Positions 20,862 to 33,101 of a stretch of 64,000 bases of DNA are shown piece by piece. Positions within the stretch are counted from its first letter, which is position 1; each line of letters starts with the position of its first letter. Under the pieces are notes generated by a model. It made no database searches. It saw only the letters and a list, made by a program, of their open reading frames with translations, and was not told the origin of the DNA. Location: positions 8,514,197 to 8,578,196 of the forward strand of contig NC_049984.1 in the NCBI RefSeq assembly GCF_000003815.2, given 5' to 3'. Origin of the DNA: Branchiostoma floridae. Lineage: Eukaryota; Chordata; Leptocardii; Amphioxiformes; Branchiostomatidae. Position numbers and translations under genes: made by a program.

Positions 20862-21751
20862 ATTCCAAGTAGTCTCAAAAAAAATTTCTAATAGAATTCC
20901 TGTATTTTACTCTGTTAACAGATATAGTTGATATGAGAATGTTTAGTTAACATTATACATGCACCTGGTTAATAAACTGAACAATGTATATCTGTATAAA
21001 TACTACAGATCACATCTACGGAAGTGTACAGTACAGTACAGGATCTTGATATGGAACATAGAGATTATTACATTTTTCCATATGTAAAGAAATATGAAAA
21101 GGCAATATTACAAAAGTAAATGTCAGAAGGCTACTGAGAGATGGTATTTTAAAATTCATTTCAGTGGTCAAGATATTTCACATTATGGACAGAGAACACT
21201 AATAATGAGGAGCCATTTTTATTACATAGAACAGGTACATCAAAAAACCTGTCCAGTGGTATAGATGGAATTTTGAAAATATCGAAAAATATTATCAATG
21301 CCTAGTGTTAGATCATTATTACAAGTTCTAAATTAAAACAACATTATAATTAAGACCTACAGAAATGTAAAATTGCTTGTTCAATGGTTGTCATTTGGAA
21401 TTACATGTACATCTTGGGTCAGAATAAACTTAATCGCCAAAATCAAAATCCTGTCTTGATTTCATTTTACTTGTTTAATGTAGTGGCCCTGATGGCATTA
21501 CATGACAGATTTCAACAGCATTTCTATTACCATTCAGATAAACAATTACTTTGGGCAGTCAATTCACTGTAGTGAAAAATGATGACACTGCAAATCGTAC
21601 GATTATCTTCATCAACAAACTGTATGTTAGAAGGTATTTGTATCATGATAAATGTTAACATACAGTTCCGGTTCTCAGTGTTACTAAGCATTTCTTTTAT
21701 GCTTAACAACTTCTTTATGGTGACCCTTTTACCATGATGTTATCATGGTCC
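20862..21751. other. Intergenic, AT-rich, between transposon and DHRS1 stop
   Basis: No gene seen. It probably includes the 3' UTR of DHRS1, which is transcribed leftward from 26699. No regulatory site could be fixed. Confidence 0.5.
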
Positions 21752-24700
21752 TTAGAACTTGTGGGTAGTAGCAGCGAGAAGCCATCCAGGAATCTTGAGA
21801 AATGCAGGAGTCCAGGCAGCCAACCAGGTGTGGCCTCTCATGGACAACAGGTCCTTCACTGTCCTGAAGTTCACGGGCACCTGCCCTGTGGTGTCATGGG
21901 AATTACAAAAATGTACAGGTTGGAGTTTTTACAGTGTGAAAACAAGCAGAGATTTAGTTGAATTACTACAGCTTTTCAGATTTGGGATGTAAAGCTGATG
22001 GCCCGGATACAAGGGGGCTTAAAGCATCCAACCTCTGCACTTGAAAGAACCCAACACACTAGACGATTTCCCTGTTCTGGCACCAAATAGGCTGCACTAT
22101 CCCTGTCCATGGTACTGAATGGGACTCACTATCCCTGTTCTTGGTACTGAATGGGTCTCTATCCCTGTCCTTCGTACTGAATAGACTTCACTATTGTCCT
22201 TCATACTGAATGGGCCTCACTATCACTGTCCTTGGTACTGAATGGGACTCACAATCCCTGTCCTTGGTATGGAATGGGACTTACTATCCCTGGCCTTGGT
22301 ACTGAATGGGTCTTGCTATCCCTGTCCTTGCTACTGAATGGGTCTCACTATCCCTTTCCTTGGTACTGAATCGGTCTCACTATCCCTGTCCTTTGTACTG
22401 AATGGGACTCACTATCCCTGTCATTGGTACTGAATGGGCCTCACTATCCCTGTCCTTGGTACTGAATGGGACTCACTATCCTTGTTCTTGGCAATGAATG
22501 GGTCTCACTTTCCCTGTCCTTGGTACTGAATGGGTCTCTCTATCCGTGCCCTTGGTACTAAATGGGTCTCACTATCCCTGTACTTGGTAATGAATGGGTC
22601 CCTCTATTCCTGTCCTTGGCACTGCATGTGCCAATTACAAGACAAGTCTTGTGTTACATAAAACACATAAATTGCTTGTGTAACTATCCCTCTTCACATC
22701 TAGTAACATCTGTAACAATCATGTTTGTGTGGAAGTTGCGAAACGTACCATCAATGTCTGTAAAGCCATATTCCTCAGCCAGCAGACAAGTGAACAGGGT
22801 TCTACCAGACTTCTGCATTATGTTTGGGTCTGTGTGTTATGATGATAACAAAAACGTCATCAAAAGTTATACGTCACCAGACTGATACAGACAAGTTCAG
22901 CCTTTCCTTTTTTAACAGGGTAGGATTGTGAATTTTTCAAATTCCTATATCTATATCTGTGTTTTTCAGTTTTGTTTCTGCAGTGTATTGAAAGCAAGTA
23001 TCATCAAGGATCTGTATTGCATAGTGAGAAAAAGGTTCCAATAGGAAGGAAAATACTAAACAAAAGTGTACACAAAGTTGATGTTATCAAAACTATCTAC
23101 ACCATATATAGTAATCTGTAAGCAGATGTAGAAAGTGAAATCGTAATAATTTTCTACAGAGCAGTGGGCCTATCTGCTCCACAAAAACGGAGAGTTTGAG
23201 ACATGTTTTGACTTCATCTTTCTACACCTACTTGGAAATGACATACTTAGAGTTGTTAGATAACAGGTACAAGTTCAGATATTTAAAAGCATTTGAAGTA
23301 CCCACCTGCTGCCAGATGAGCTATGGTCTTCCCAGAAAACTCAACTGTCTCAGTGTGGGCAAACACTTTAGCGCTCTGCACAAAATGGAATTGAGCATGA
23401 AAGTTTAGGACAACTGTTACAGTGACCTTAGCCTTGCCTCTGGTAGGGTTTTCTAGCCACCAGACTTTTATCATTTACAACAGAAACCAGCAGGGTAAGG
23501 GATACAGGAAATGGACAGGAAAAGGAAACAGTTACCTTGCTCTCTGGGCTTTTTGTGAGTAAGTCTGCAACAAACTCAGTCTTCACTGCACCGGGCCATA
23601 AGGAGATGAAGGCCACGTTGTGCTTCCTCAGCTCATGTGCACAATCAGCTGCCATACGGTCACACTACACATTGTTAGAATGAAAACAACAAAACTGAAC
23701 AAGAACATTCATCAGATGTAAACACAACTCTTGCCCTACTTCTGCAAAAATACAGACATATAGACAGACCAAAAACAATCATCGTCATCATCCGGTCGTG
23801 CTGATTGCACGGATGTACAAAAATGTACATGACTCTCTCCCTCCATCCATCCCTATACTCCAGAAACAATACCTCCCTGTGAATAAGTAGTCTTCTCCAT
23901 GGGCTGTCATTAACTGATAAATGACTAGTTCTACCAACTTTGAACTGTACCTCCTGCCACTCAGGCAAATGTGAGGTTATTTTCAACAAACAAACAAATA
24001 TTCTGATTACAATACCTTCATGTAAGTATGATAAGTGATTTGTCTATGATAGATATACAGTACATTAATTTTTATACTTCATGGCAAATCATGATCACCA
24101 TCATTTACCTGGTCACTACTATTGGTACCAAGAACAAAACACTAAAGCGCAATATGCACTTGTATATATACAATATGTATATACATGTATTTATAAAAAA
24201 AAAACATACTGCTGCCTTGCCAATGCCATAGGCCACATTGAAGAGGTAGCGAAGTCCTCCGGGACTGGAAATGTTCACAATGAGCCCCTTTTTCTGTGGC
24301 ACCATCAACCGGGCTGCGTACACGGAGCAGATGTAGTGATTTCTGAAATCATCATGAAGTTGAGATTATTCAACTGAAAATACAACCAAGGCATACTACA
24401 TGTTGCATTGTAAACATTGTAATGTACGTCTAATACTTCATTGGTTGCAATTGTAACGAGTCTGATACAATACCGATGAACATAGTTGTGACAAGCTCTA
24501 TTAGTAGTTACCCCAAATGACCTGACATTACTGTGTGGGTATAGCCATCCACAAGTCATCTTGAATATGCTACACTTGTGCATAGTCCTGGATATCAATG
24601 ACAACATCATTGAACCCAGCCAAACCACACTTTGATTCCCAAAGGATCCAATTACATCACTTCCACCTTATATTCAGGTAACTGCAGACGTACACCAAGA

Positions 24701-26699
24701 CAAACAAACACACATATTGCTTACAATACCTCAATTTTTAAAGAGGTGAAATTTGGGACTGTTGAAGAAATCATGCCAAAGGGATAGAATCTAACAGAAT
24801 CTTAATCTACTATGTCCTACTATGTCATTGTTTAGAGTACCTTAATCCAACATTGTTCACTTCATCCCAGAATCCTGGGTCTTGCTGCCAGAATGACTTC
24901 TTCTCATTCTCAAAGATGCCCTAGACATATAAAACACAGAAGAATCTAAAAAATGGCTGCTTGTTTTTTTAAAACTCAAAGTCTGTTATTGTTTGTTGAC
25001 AATTGATGTACAGTAAGTGTGTTACAGCACAACGTTGGACTGCAGTATATGCTTTAACTCTTAAGTCAACAAACTTTCACAACTAAATAACCTGAAATAA
25101 TTCAATCAACTCATTTGCAAGAAATCAATTTGTCATTAAGCACTGTTAGGACTCCTGAATTTACTGCTAAGCATTTCTTCCTATATGTATGGTGAACTAA
25201 AGCGTAAAATTTATTAACGTCACCAAAGCATAAATTCTATCAAAGGTCGTGTAATGAGAACATTATTTTCCCAAATAAATTACCGTAACAGCTTTATAGG
25301 CATTGTTGACCAGTATGTCCAGCTGTCCGTTCTGTTCACGCTCAATCCGATCAAACAGCGCCTTGATGTTTTCATCCTTCTCATGGTCACACTGCACAGG
25401 GATGCACTTTCCTCCGCGTTTCTCGATCTGAGTTGGGAAGGATGGAATACAGTCAAGTTGAGTTGAATTTTAGTTTCTAGCCTGATATACTGAGTGATGC
25501 TTCCCTTAAAATAACATGTCTACAACTAGGGGGCCCAAACCTGCACCACTTTTTCCTGACACTGAAATATATATATTATATATCTGCCACAAAAATATCA
25601 TGGCAAGACTATAGCATTTCCAGATCAAAAGATACAAGTTCTACTTCAGCACCAAGGGTAGTCACCAGGCCCAACCTTTACAAATAAATATCATTATAAT
25701 AACTTAAACTAATTGTTCTTAACTTGGGACTGCTTGAATTGTTTCATTTAAAGAAAAAGATTTAATTCTGCTTATTAGTGAGTCTATCCAATTTGTTGCA
25801 AAGAACAATTATGTATTTTATATTCAAATTTGCCTAATGCTGCAAATGCAGAAATGTTCGCGGTGGATTAATGTTCGCGGTTTTCACGGCGACCACTTCA
25901 CCGTGAACTTAAAACCACCGCGAACATTTTTCTATAATAGTAGTAGACTGCAGTCTATGGTGTTACCGCGAAATCAAAACCACTGCGAAAAGTCATTTTC
26001 CCAGCTACCGCGAAATTAGATCCCCGCAAACTTAAATGCATTTACAGTATATAAACAATTGTACCTCTTCTGCACATTCCATCAGTGATGTCCCCTTGCC
26101 TGTGGGCTGTAAAGTGCGGCCTGTGGACCACGAAAGGGAAGCAGAAACAATAGTTGACTAGTGTATCATTCACTTATCTATTTCTATTATCAAAAATTTC
26201 AAAGGGGACATTCAATACATTCAATACACTAACCATAAGACCACCTTGCCAATTATAATTTAAATCTAAATTTTAAATTTATCTGGTGTACTTGCAGCCG
26301 GTGCCATAGGCAGGTACCCAACGTGAGTAATGAGGCTGATTAACATGGTCGAGGCACTTCCTCGAGCACGGGACTCCCGTTTTACGTTCCTCCAAGAAGA
26401 CGATTTCGTGGAATGACCATGCTTGGTCCGGCTACAGCATCCGATTGTCCTTGGTTGGTCGCCCATCCAAGAACTGACCGGACCAACCAAGATCAAGGGA
26501 TTGGGTGTATCGAATGCGCCACAAGGCCATGACATAAGATAGTTTATAACACTCACCATACCTATGCTATAGTTTCTGGAAGTGCAAAGTCCACACCTGT
26601 AATGTAGACTGTAGCTCCTGCCTCCCCCAGCTGCAGGGCAATGCCCTTCCCTATCCCCCTGGTGGCACCTGTCACCACTGCTACCTTGCCTGACAGCAT
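21752..26699 (-). CDS. DHRS1: Dehydrogenase/reductase SDR family member 1
   Basis: NAD(P)H-dependent short-chain reductase of carbonyl and steroid-like substrates; the vertebrate protein is ER-associated. Nine coding exons in transcription order: 26699-26597, 26120-26065, 25427-25284, 24920-24841, 24342-24210, 23664-23536, 23375-23306, 22829-22749 and 21885-21752. All are GT-AG and in phase, giving 309 aa, against 313 in human. The cofactor motif TGATRGIGKG is at 10-19, NNAY (the DHRS1 variant of NNAG) at 94-97, catalytic serine in ISSPGG at 153/154, and YGIGK with Tyr166 and Lys170. The diagnostic CAHELRKH, SLWPGAVKTE and a C-terminal tail (WLAAWTPAFLKIPGW) support DHRS1 rather than a generic SDR. 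An acceptor lies just before the ATG, so a non-coding first exon is expected upstream, perhaps near 27 kb. Confidence 0.95.
22074..22632 (-). repeat. 32-bp minisatellite, about 17 units
   Basis: Tandem 32-base units, on the plus strand GGTACTGAATGGGACTCACT then ATCCCTGTCCTT, with scattered substitutions. It sits in the last intron of DHRS1. The same unit recurs near 4.3 kb and 63.4 kb. Confidence 0.93.
25836..26048. repeat. GTTCGCGG-type palindromic MITE, intronic in DHRS1
   Basis: Arms GCAGAAATGTTCGCGGTGG and CCACCGCGAACATTT face each other. A further GGTTTTCACGGCGACCACTT lies in the inner arm, and the right end reads AAATGCATTTACAGTAT. Related to 1910-2095 and 35532-35682. Non-coding despite short open frames. 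Confidence 0.8.
26280..26560. repeat. Possible repeat in DHRS1 intron 1
   Basis: A GC-richer block with short internal palindromes (ACTTCCTCGAGCACGGGACT; TGGTTGGTCGCCC) that differs from the surrounding AT-rich intron. A 97-codon minus frame crosses it but resembles no protein I know. Its class is not identified. Confidence 0.3.
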
Positions 26700-28650
26700 G
26701 TTGGACAATCTACAGGATTTAAAAGAAATCAAGACACCTGCAGCTGGTCAATAGACTGATCATAGCCCCGACCTATGATCTTTGTCAGACCAAGGGGGTT
26801 AACCAAGGACCTTGATCATGACATTGCGTATGTTGATAAAATGTCACACATCACAAGGCTAAAAGGTGAGGAAACACGTGTTTGACATGCATGGGTCATG
26901 CATGGCACAGTATCATAGTATAACAGTGTTTAAAAGGAAACAAATATCATGAAATCAGACCTATGTCTTTGGTTGTACCTCAACACATGGCCGGCCCTCT
27001 ATGGTTTATAACAGGTAACGTTACTCAATCGATATTACAAGTTTACAACAGCCTACATTTTCCGTATTAAAACCCAGTGGTAACGTTAACGTTACACTTT
27101 TGCTTACCTTTGCTTAAAACGTTATCAACATACTACTTGGCCACAGCGATATTATAGACAGTAACACTCTTGCTGAGCCAGCTGCAGACGTATCTGTGTC
27201 ACCGGGTGACCCTATATTTGCGCACACCGCTCACTGAACGAATCTAGCACGCTTTTACCGGAATGCCATGCCACTGTAGCTTGGCTGAAGGCTGTAGCGT
27301 ACTGTTAAGTAATAGGGTTCAAAGGTCACGACTGTCGGAAGTCATAATCTTCAAGCAGATGTATGGTTCAGCTAAGCAAGTTCCTGAGGATTTTATCTGA
27401 CTTTTTAGTCTGTCATTATTGTCTCCGGCACCACGCCTCACAAATTCCTAGCTTTGACGCAAAGTCTCGGCTCAACATTTTACGCCACTTAAGAGGGTCT
27501 GTATGGAGGGGGATCCCGATAGCGACTTAACGGTAAAGTTAGGAGTGCCAGTAACGATTTATTAAAGTCCAAATAGGCCGACGACGTATTCTTTCGGACT
27601 CAGTCGCCTGAATATGTCTTCACTGCCTCTGATTTAAATGTAAGAATCCCTTTCAGTTGACACACATGTTGACACCTGTTGATTCTATATTGGTGTCAAA
27701 AACCCGGAGGCAGGAGGATCGCTTGTTCGACTGGTATGGGAGCTCTTAATTCACTGGTAATACGCCCCGTGCACGTGTTCTCTCGATCATCGCGCGATTT
27801 TTACAGATCATTCTATGTTTCAATGTGATCGCGTAGATTCTCAGATGAAATATTTGTCTCTAAGAATTTCTAATTTGTCGACCTTCTGGTGATCAATACT
27901 GCCGAAGCGCACCGACTGTTTACGAATGAAGACCTTTACTGCGTATAAATACCCACTTCGGGTTGAATACAGGTCACAACAATAGTTAACGTATACATTG
28001 CCAAGCTGCTACAACAACTAAAACCTACTACAGAGTCTCCTCATCAGTGGTTCTTAAAATGTCAGATTAGGCATGTTTCATAATTAAAGGTTAAACTCAT
28101 TAGATATATGAATTTGTGAAGTACGTTACTTGCTATAATCTGTCTCCATCCTCTGGTTGTGTAACTTAGTAATCTCAAATCTGAGATCTACCAGGACAAG
28201 ACAATACCCAAAGGGCTAAACACAATCCAATGACCCTCCAGGACCAGTCGTATTAGGCTTTTGAGTACTGTCTTGCCCGGTAGATCTGTACGTTTGGAAT
28301 TACTCATTTATTGTTACAAAACCAGCGAATGAACCCTGCATATAAGAATAACCCTCACCAGTTTCCAGTGAAACAGCCGACCCCAGAGTCTTCTATCGTT
28401 ACGCACTGAATAAATGGACTTTGGCAGCAAAGAATGATAGCAATCTGGTAGGATCATGGGAATTACTATGAGACCGATTCTAAATGTGCAAGAAAAACAA
28501 ATCGATGATTGGGTTCATTCCGGTAAGTCACTAAGGGGGTTTGAATGGAATGGAATTATATTGACTGAATTGAAGAATATCGAAGTCACGATGGTTGTAT
28601 ATCTTTAAGAAAATTGAATATGAACATTTTGAATTTATTCAAATCCATTC
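26700..28650. other. Intergenic, upstream of DHRS1
   Basis: Probably contains the DHRS1 promoter and non-coding first exon near 27.0-27.3 kb. Three TAACGTTA words cluster at 27016-27094. An inverted pair (AGATCTACCAGGACAAGACA and TGTCTTGCCCGGTAGATCT) lies at 28184-28204 and 28269-28287. No protein-coding exon recognised. Confidence 0.45.
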
Positions 28651-29232
28651 TACGAGGGGCGTGCAATAAGTAATGGTTCTGACCCACTTCCAGTTGTCTG
28701 ATCTAAATGAAATTTTGTATGTGTAATAATTCATATCTCTATGGGTTATGTTGCAAAAGACAGCTCTGAACTAATTGTGGTTTCTGATTTACTGGTGTTT
28801 GAACTTAGTCAGGTGCGAAATGGACCAGGTGTGAAATGGAACCAGTTGAGTGTCGCGCAGTGATCCGGTTTTTGTATTTGAAAGGACGCACACCAAAGAA
28901 GACTTTTGATGAAATAAATGAAACTTATGGTGATGATGCCCCATCATATGACCTTGTAAAACGCTGGCATCCTGAATTCAAACGTGGCTGGAAGTCTGTG
29001 GAAACAGCTCCCAGACCTGGTCGTCCCTCTTGTGCCATTGATGAGGCATCAGTTGGAGGACCAACCTGGGGTGTCCTACAAAATCGGTGTCCAGAGCTGC
29101 ATCAAACGATGGGAGAAATGCATAACTCTGGGTGATTCCTATGAAGAGAAAGACTAATAACTGTGCCAAGTTTCATTAATCTCCTGCTATGGGAAATGGG
29201 TCAGGACCATTACTAATTGCACGCCCCTCGTA
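28651..29232 (+). mobile_element. Internally deleted mariner transposon
   Basis: About 33-base inverted ends begin CGAGGGGCGTGCAATAAGTA and are flanked by TA, the mariner target duplication. From 28836 a frame encodes the N-terminal mariner/SETMAR-type helix-turn-helix (RAVIRFLYLKGRTPKKTFDE, then PGRPSCAIDE). Near 29088-29149, in a different frame, a typical transposase C-terminus follows (CIKRWEKCI, ending YEEKD and a stop). The catalytic DD34D core is absent and the two parts are not joined in frame. It is therefore a dead, MITE-like derivative. Confidence 0.85.
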
Positions 29233-29289
29233 AAACAACTGTATCTACTGGATGACTTCGGCTGAAATTTAAAAGAGAGGGGAGCACAA

Positions 29290-29720
29290 ATCCTATAACA
29301 CAACGAAAAGGGAAGAGGGCAAAATATGCTGAGCTAGTAGTACAAAGCCAGAGTAAGGGGTGGAGAGCCCGGTGTGTACCAGTGGAGGTTGGTTGCCGGG
29401 GGTTCGCAGGGCAATCTTTGGCTTATGTATTAAAACTCCTTGGAGTAAGAGGTTTCCGACTTCGGAAATCCATCAGGGACATTCTGGAGGCTGCAGAGAA
29501 AGCCTCGCGTTGGTTGTGGTTCCGTAGGGGGGAACCATGGAAGCCACACGGACACAGGTCGGGGATCGGAATGATCAACCTCGGCTGGGTCGCCCGGGCG
29601 AGGGTGTATGGTAATTAAAGACCCGAAACACCCAATGACCCCGGGTTCATCACTGATGATGTGTCCCTGTTCGCCCTACCAGAGTGTATTCTAGAGAATT
29701 ACCCTATTTAAGGATCGAAT
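29290..29720 (+). mobile_element. 3' fragment of a retrotransposon
   Basis: A frame from about 29300 to 29618 reads RAKYAELVVQ, then GWRARCVPVEVGCRGF and AGQSL, then EAAEKASRWLWFRRGEPW. I remember this pattern from the C-terminus of non-LTR-type retroelement proteins in fish and marine invertebrates. A GC-rich tail with ACCCCGGGTTCATCACTGAT follows. The upstream reverse transcriptase is missing. The element class is from memory and uncertain. Confidence 0.5.
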
Positions 29721-30156
29721 TGGAAGCACATTTTTCCAAGCCCTTACCAGTTTCTATTGACGTGGTGGCCGGTGATTGGTGTCATTCTGCTTCCGGCTAT
29801 TACTGTGTTACTAGTTATTCTGGTACCGACTGAGCTATTTCTAGACTCAGACAGCAGACAACGAGAACAGTCAGAATACTCACCAGATACTGTGATGGAG
29901 AATGTGGCGCTGGAGGTGAAAGATTTGCTAAAAACAACTTGTTCTGTTGGACTCTGATGACACACACCTATGGACCGTCTTTTATTCATGATTCCTGACA
30001 ACTCTTGCAAACCGGTTGGTATGGTCTTTTGAGAGATCTGAGTCGAATACTTGCACCACTGATGTCCGGGACACATAGCGACACGTCATCATAAAAAAAA
30101 CATAATAAAAAACACGGCGACAACTAAAACTTTTCATCGGGAAACTACGGCAGACT

Positions 30157-31128
30157 ATGCTTTCAAATACAGCAATCAACCTGACATCTGCCGCAAGTCT
30201 GCTGTGTTCTGTCGCTTCTTCGGTGTTAAGCGCCTTCGCAGCAGAGTTCATGGCATTAAGTAGTCAGGCAGGTATGCCCGGACTGCAGCTGATATTCTTG
30301 GCGAAACTTACACAGTTCCTTTTTGTTCTCCTCGTCCTGCCATGCTTTAGACCGAAGTTGACAGCAGAAGACATACAGCAGATGATGTTCCTGTTCTTGT
30401 CAGCAGTTACTGACAACTTGGGAACCATCTTGGCATTCATGTCCTTTGTTTACGTCGTACCAGGGATCGCCTTCGGTATCATACAAGGGTCGGTACCTTT
30501 CTTCACTGCCTTAATAGGATTTGCGTTCCTGAGAGAAACGGTGGGTGTCATGGACTTCTGTGGCATCCTTTGCAGTGCAGCTGGAGTTATCATTGTCGCG
30601 GTAGGCATGAGCATGGATGCCGCTTCGTCGACACAGTGGCTCACGGTCGCCATTCTTCTGCCACTGGCAGCAGCTTTTACCAAGGGCCCCAAAAACATCA
30701 TTACGCGATTACTTCTCGGACTCCAGGGAATGTCCATACTGACCGTAACGTTTTATGCACAACTTTTAGGAACAGTACTGCTGCTGGTATTGACGTACAT
30801 GTTTGAGACACCGCGTTGGACAATGTCTGCGCGAACAATGTGGTACGTTATCGGACTATGTCTATGTGAACTTTTCGCATCATTGTCTTTGAAACTTGTG
30901 CTGAAGATGGAAAAAGCTGGTATTACGGCGACATTGCTCACACTGGTCATACCCTTTACCATACTGCTGGACTACATTTTCCAGTCAAAATTCCCCAGCC
31001 CTATGATACTGGTGGGGGTTTTACTTGTAGTGCTGGGTATCGCTGTGATAGGAGGGCACACTTGGTGGGTGAATCGCCAGGAAATACGTCACAGAGAACT
31101 CATGGAGAAGATGTCCTTGGACGGCTGA
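30157..31128 (+). CDS. DMT/EamA-family membrane transporter, SLC35G-like (copy 1)
   Basis: A single-exon, 323-codon hydrophobic protein with about ten predicted membrane segments in two five-helix EamA-type halves. The end of the first half reads FTALIGFAFLRETV, followed by SAAGVIIVAVG. The second half has KMEKAGITATLLTLVIPFTI and ends LLVVLGIAVIGG before a basic cytosolic tail. The pattern fits SLC35G1-type members of the drug/metabolite transporter superfamily. The substrate cannot be told. The ATG at 30157 has A at -3 and gives a family-like start. A close paralogue lies at 33102-34067 on the same strand, with a broken third copy between them. An AATAAA occurs at 31690-31695. Confidence 0.88.
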   Translation: MLSNTAINLTSAASLLCSVASSVLSAFAAEFMALSSQAGMPGLQLIFLAKLTQFLFVLLVLPCFRPKLTAEDIQQMMFLFLSAVTDNLGTILAFMSFVYVVPGIAFGIIQGSVPFFTALIGFAFLRETVGVMDFCGILCSAAGVIIVAVGMSMDAASSTQWLTVAILLPLAAAFTKGPKNIITRLLLGLQGMSILTVTFYAQLLGTVLLLVLTYMFETPRWTMSARTMWYVIGLCLCELFASLSLKLVLKMEKAGITATLLTLVIPFTILLDYIFQSKFPSPMILVGVLLVVLGIAVIGGHTWWVNRQEIRHRELMEKMSLDG

Positions 31129-31689
31129 GCAAATGAGAGAATTATGCACATGACAATGATGGGTTGGTCGTGTGACAAATGTTTTGCTTCTATGTGTTAG
31201 CGTCGTCCAGGTCGTGCCGATATAGAGTTGTAGCATACTTCTTCATAATTAATGGGGGGAGCTTATGTCTAGCATTATAGACATAATTCATAAATCGATC
31301 CAAGCATTTTGAGGACAGCGCGCAGCAGTTGATACTACAAGGTTAGGTGTGACATGTCGTTCAATGTAATATACCTTAGCGGCCGCCACACTGCGTGCAC
31401 TGATATCTGACGTAAGTCCCTTGTGTTGACTACCACAAAAATAAGGTGTTGAAATGTAATATTGTATGGCAATGACAATGTTGTCATTCATGTAAAACCT
31501 AAATCATATCTTTGCTACATGACAATTTCATAAAATTAATTACATTCTCAATGTCAATGTGATGGTACGTTTTTGATGATTCAACTTCTTTATTTCGTAA
31601 TCAGGATTTTGAACTTGTTTTAACGCAGTGTTTGTACAACAAGTTGTAATTCAGCGTCTGGTTGCAATATTCTTGCTTTTTTTGTTAAT

Positions 31690-31695
31690 AATAAA
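31690..31695 (+). promoter_or_regulatory. Candidate poly(A) signal of transporter copy 1
   Basis: AATAAA, about 560 bases past the stop codon and just before the broken transporter copy. Plausible but unproven. Confidence 0.35.
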
Positions 31696-31711
31696 CAATT
31701 TCATTGGTTGA

Positions 31712-32125
31712 TTGTTAAGCGCCTTCGCAGCAGAGTTCATGGCCGTGAGTAAACAGGCAGGTATTTGCACCACCGGACTTAGGTGATATTCTTCGTGCAT
31801 GCGCAGTTCCTTTTTGTTCTCCTCGTCCCACCATAATTTAGAACGAAGTTTTTTTTTGTTTTTTTTTACTGTAGACCTTTATCAATAATTCCCAGTTAGT
31901 ACATATTTCAATTCAAGTACAATGGGTAGATACATATTTTAATGGATAGATACATATCAGTTCAAGCACAATGGGTAGATACATAGTTCAGGTCAAGTAC
32001 AATGTGTACGTACATATTTCGGTTCAAGTACAATTTTGACAACAGAAGACCGCACTCGCGGATGTCCCTGTTCACCCCTGTCAGTAGTCACTGACAACCT
32101 GGGAACTACTGAGGTATTTATACCC
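31712..32125 (+). pseudogene. Broken third copy of the SLC35G-like transporter
   Basis: The first part (GTTAAGCGCCTTCGCAGCAG, then AGTTCATGGC, and later AGTTCCTTTTTGTTCTCCTC) matches the beginning of copy 1 almost base for base. After an inserted block at about 31850-32036, homology resumes at GACAACAGAAGAC and GTCACTGACAACCTGGGAAC and stops near 32125. Only about the first quarter to third of the gene is present. Small indels break the frame, and no start codon in family position is seen. Confidence 0.85.
31905..32036 (+). repeat. Short tandem repeat inserted in the transporter pseudogene
   Basis: Four to five imperfect units of TTCAAGTACAATGGGTAGAT plus ACATAT-type tail, bounded on the left by T-rich DNA. 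It separates the two homologous parts of the pseudogene. Confidence 0.75.
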
Positions 32126-33101
32126 TTCTGGCTGCGAATTAAAACCATGTAGAGTGGCACATGATCCTGTAATCATATTCTTGTAACGTATACTTAAATC
32201 GGACAACTGGCTTTAGGCTCTACGCGTGCCCGTGGTGTCAGTATCATTCCTCGCCAGGGAGCACGGTTCATTAGAATCTCAAGCTTCTTTTCCCATGAAG
32301 TCTTGGTGGGATTGGCGGCGCCACCACATTCATCGTATGCCCTCGCACAATTTTCTTGTTTAAGCAGTTTCATGTATCAAGAATCTAAGGCAGTCTTTTC
32401 CGCAACAAGACAGTTGAATTTTATATAGCATTCAGCATTGCAAGACTGTTCAAGGAATGTCCCAGGTTTGCGACTGCACGATGATGCACCAATGTGGCAA
32501 TGCCAGGTCCCGAGGTTTTATACATGTATAGCGTCACGGTTATATTGGCCTGAAAATATATTTCTTGTGTATAGAGTGTACCAGATTACACAATTTTAAG
32601 CTTGTTAGTACCACATTCCAGCAAATAAGTTTATGGTGGTTGGCCTCTTACAACATGTAGCTAATTCTTACCACTTTCCGGCACTGGGTTAAGTATAGTG
32701 GTATACTGATATATTCTGGAATGGTAGTAGACTCAAGGACGCAGCGGCGCTGGGGTTACAGATGACTGCATCCAAAAATGACCGCTGGGCTACGTTAGGC
32801 ACAAGTATAGATCTTTTCACTTTGGAAATTAGCCGTGAAGTAACGCATGGCGGGAACATTTTGGTTCAACTCACTCGTAGATAAAAAAAAATACCTAACC
32901 TTCACCGATCTGTATGACTGTGCGTCTCTTGTTTTGGCATATAATTAGTCAACAGTTCAGGTTGTTGACGGATGGACATAGGCACAGCCGCGGGCCAGTA
33001 TACCATGGTGCGTGCAGTAACAACAAACGGGAAACTGCAGACGAAACGCTTTCTACAGTTACACCATCTTGTGAAGTCTGTAGAGGTAGCGAAGGATATC
33101 G
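32126..33101. other. Intergenic between transporter pseudogene and copy 2
   Basis: No gene seen. Short overlapping frames at 32902-33199 run antisense to, or out of frame with, transporter copy 2 and are not credible. The promoter of copy 2 is presumably here. Confidence 0.45.

Noticed and set aside
22074-22632. CRISPR-like repeat array
   Set aside because: Units are contiguous 32-base tandem repeats with no unique spacers, in an intron of an animal gene. It is a minisatellite.
26266-26559. 97-codon minus-strand frame in DHRS1 intron 1
   Set aside because: No resemblance to SDR sequence. Flanking exons join in phase without it.
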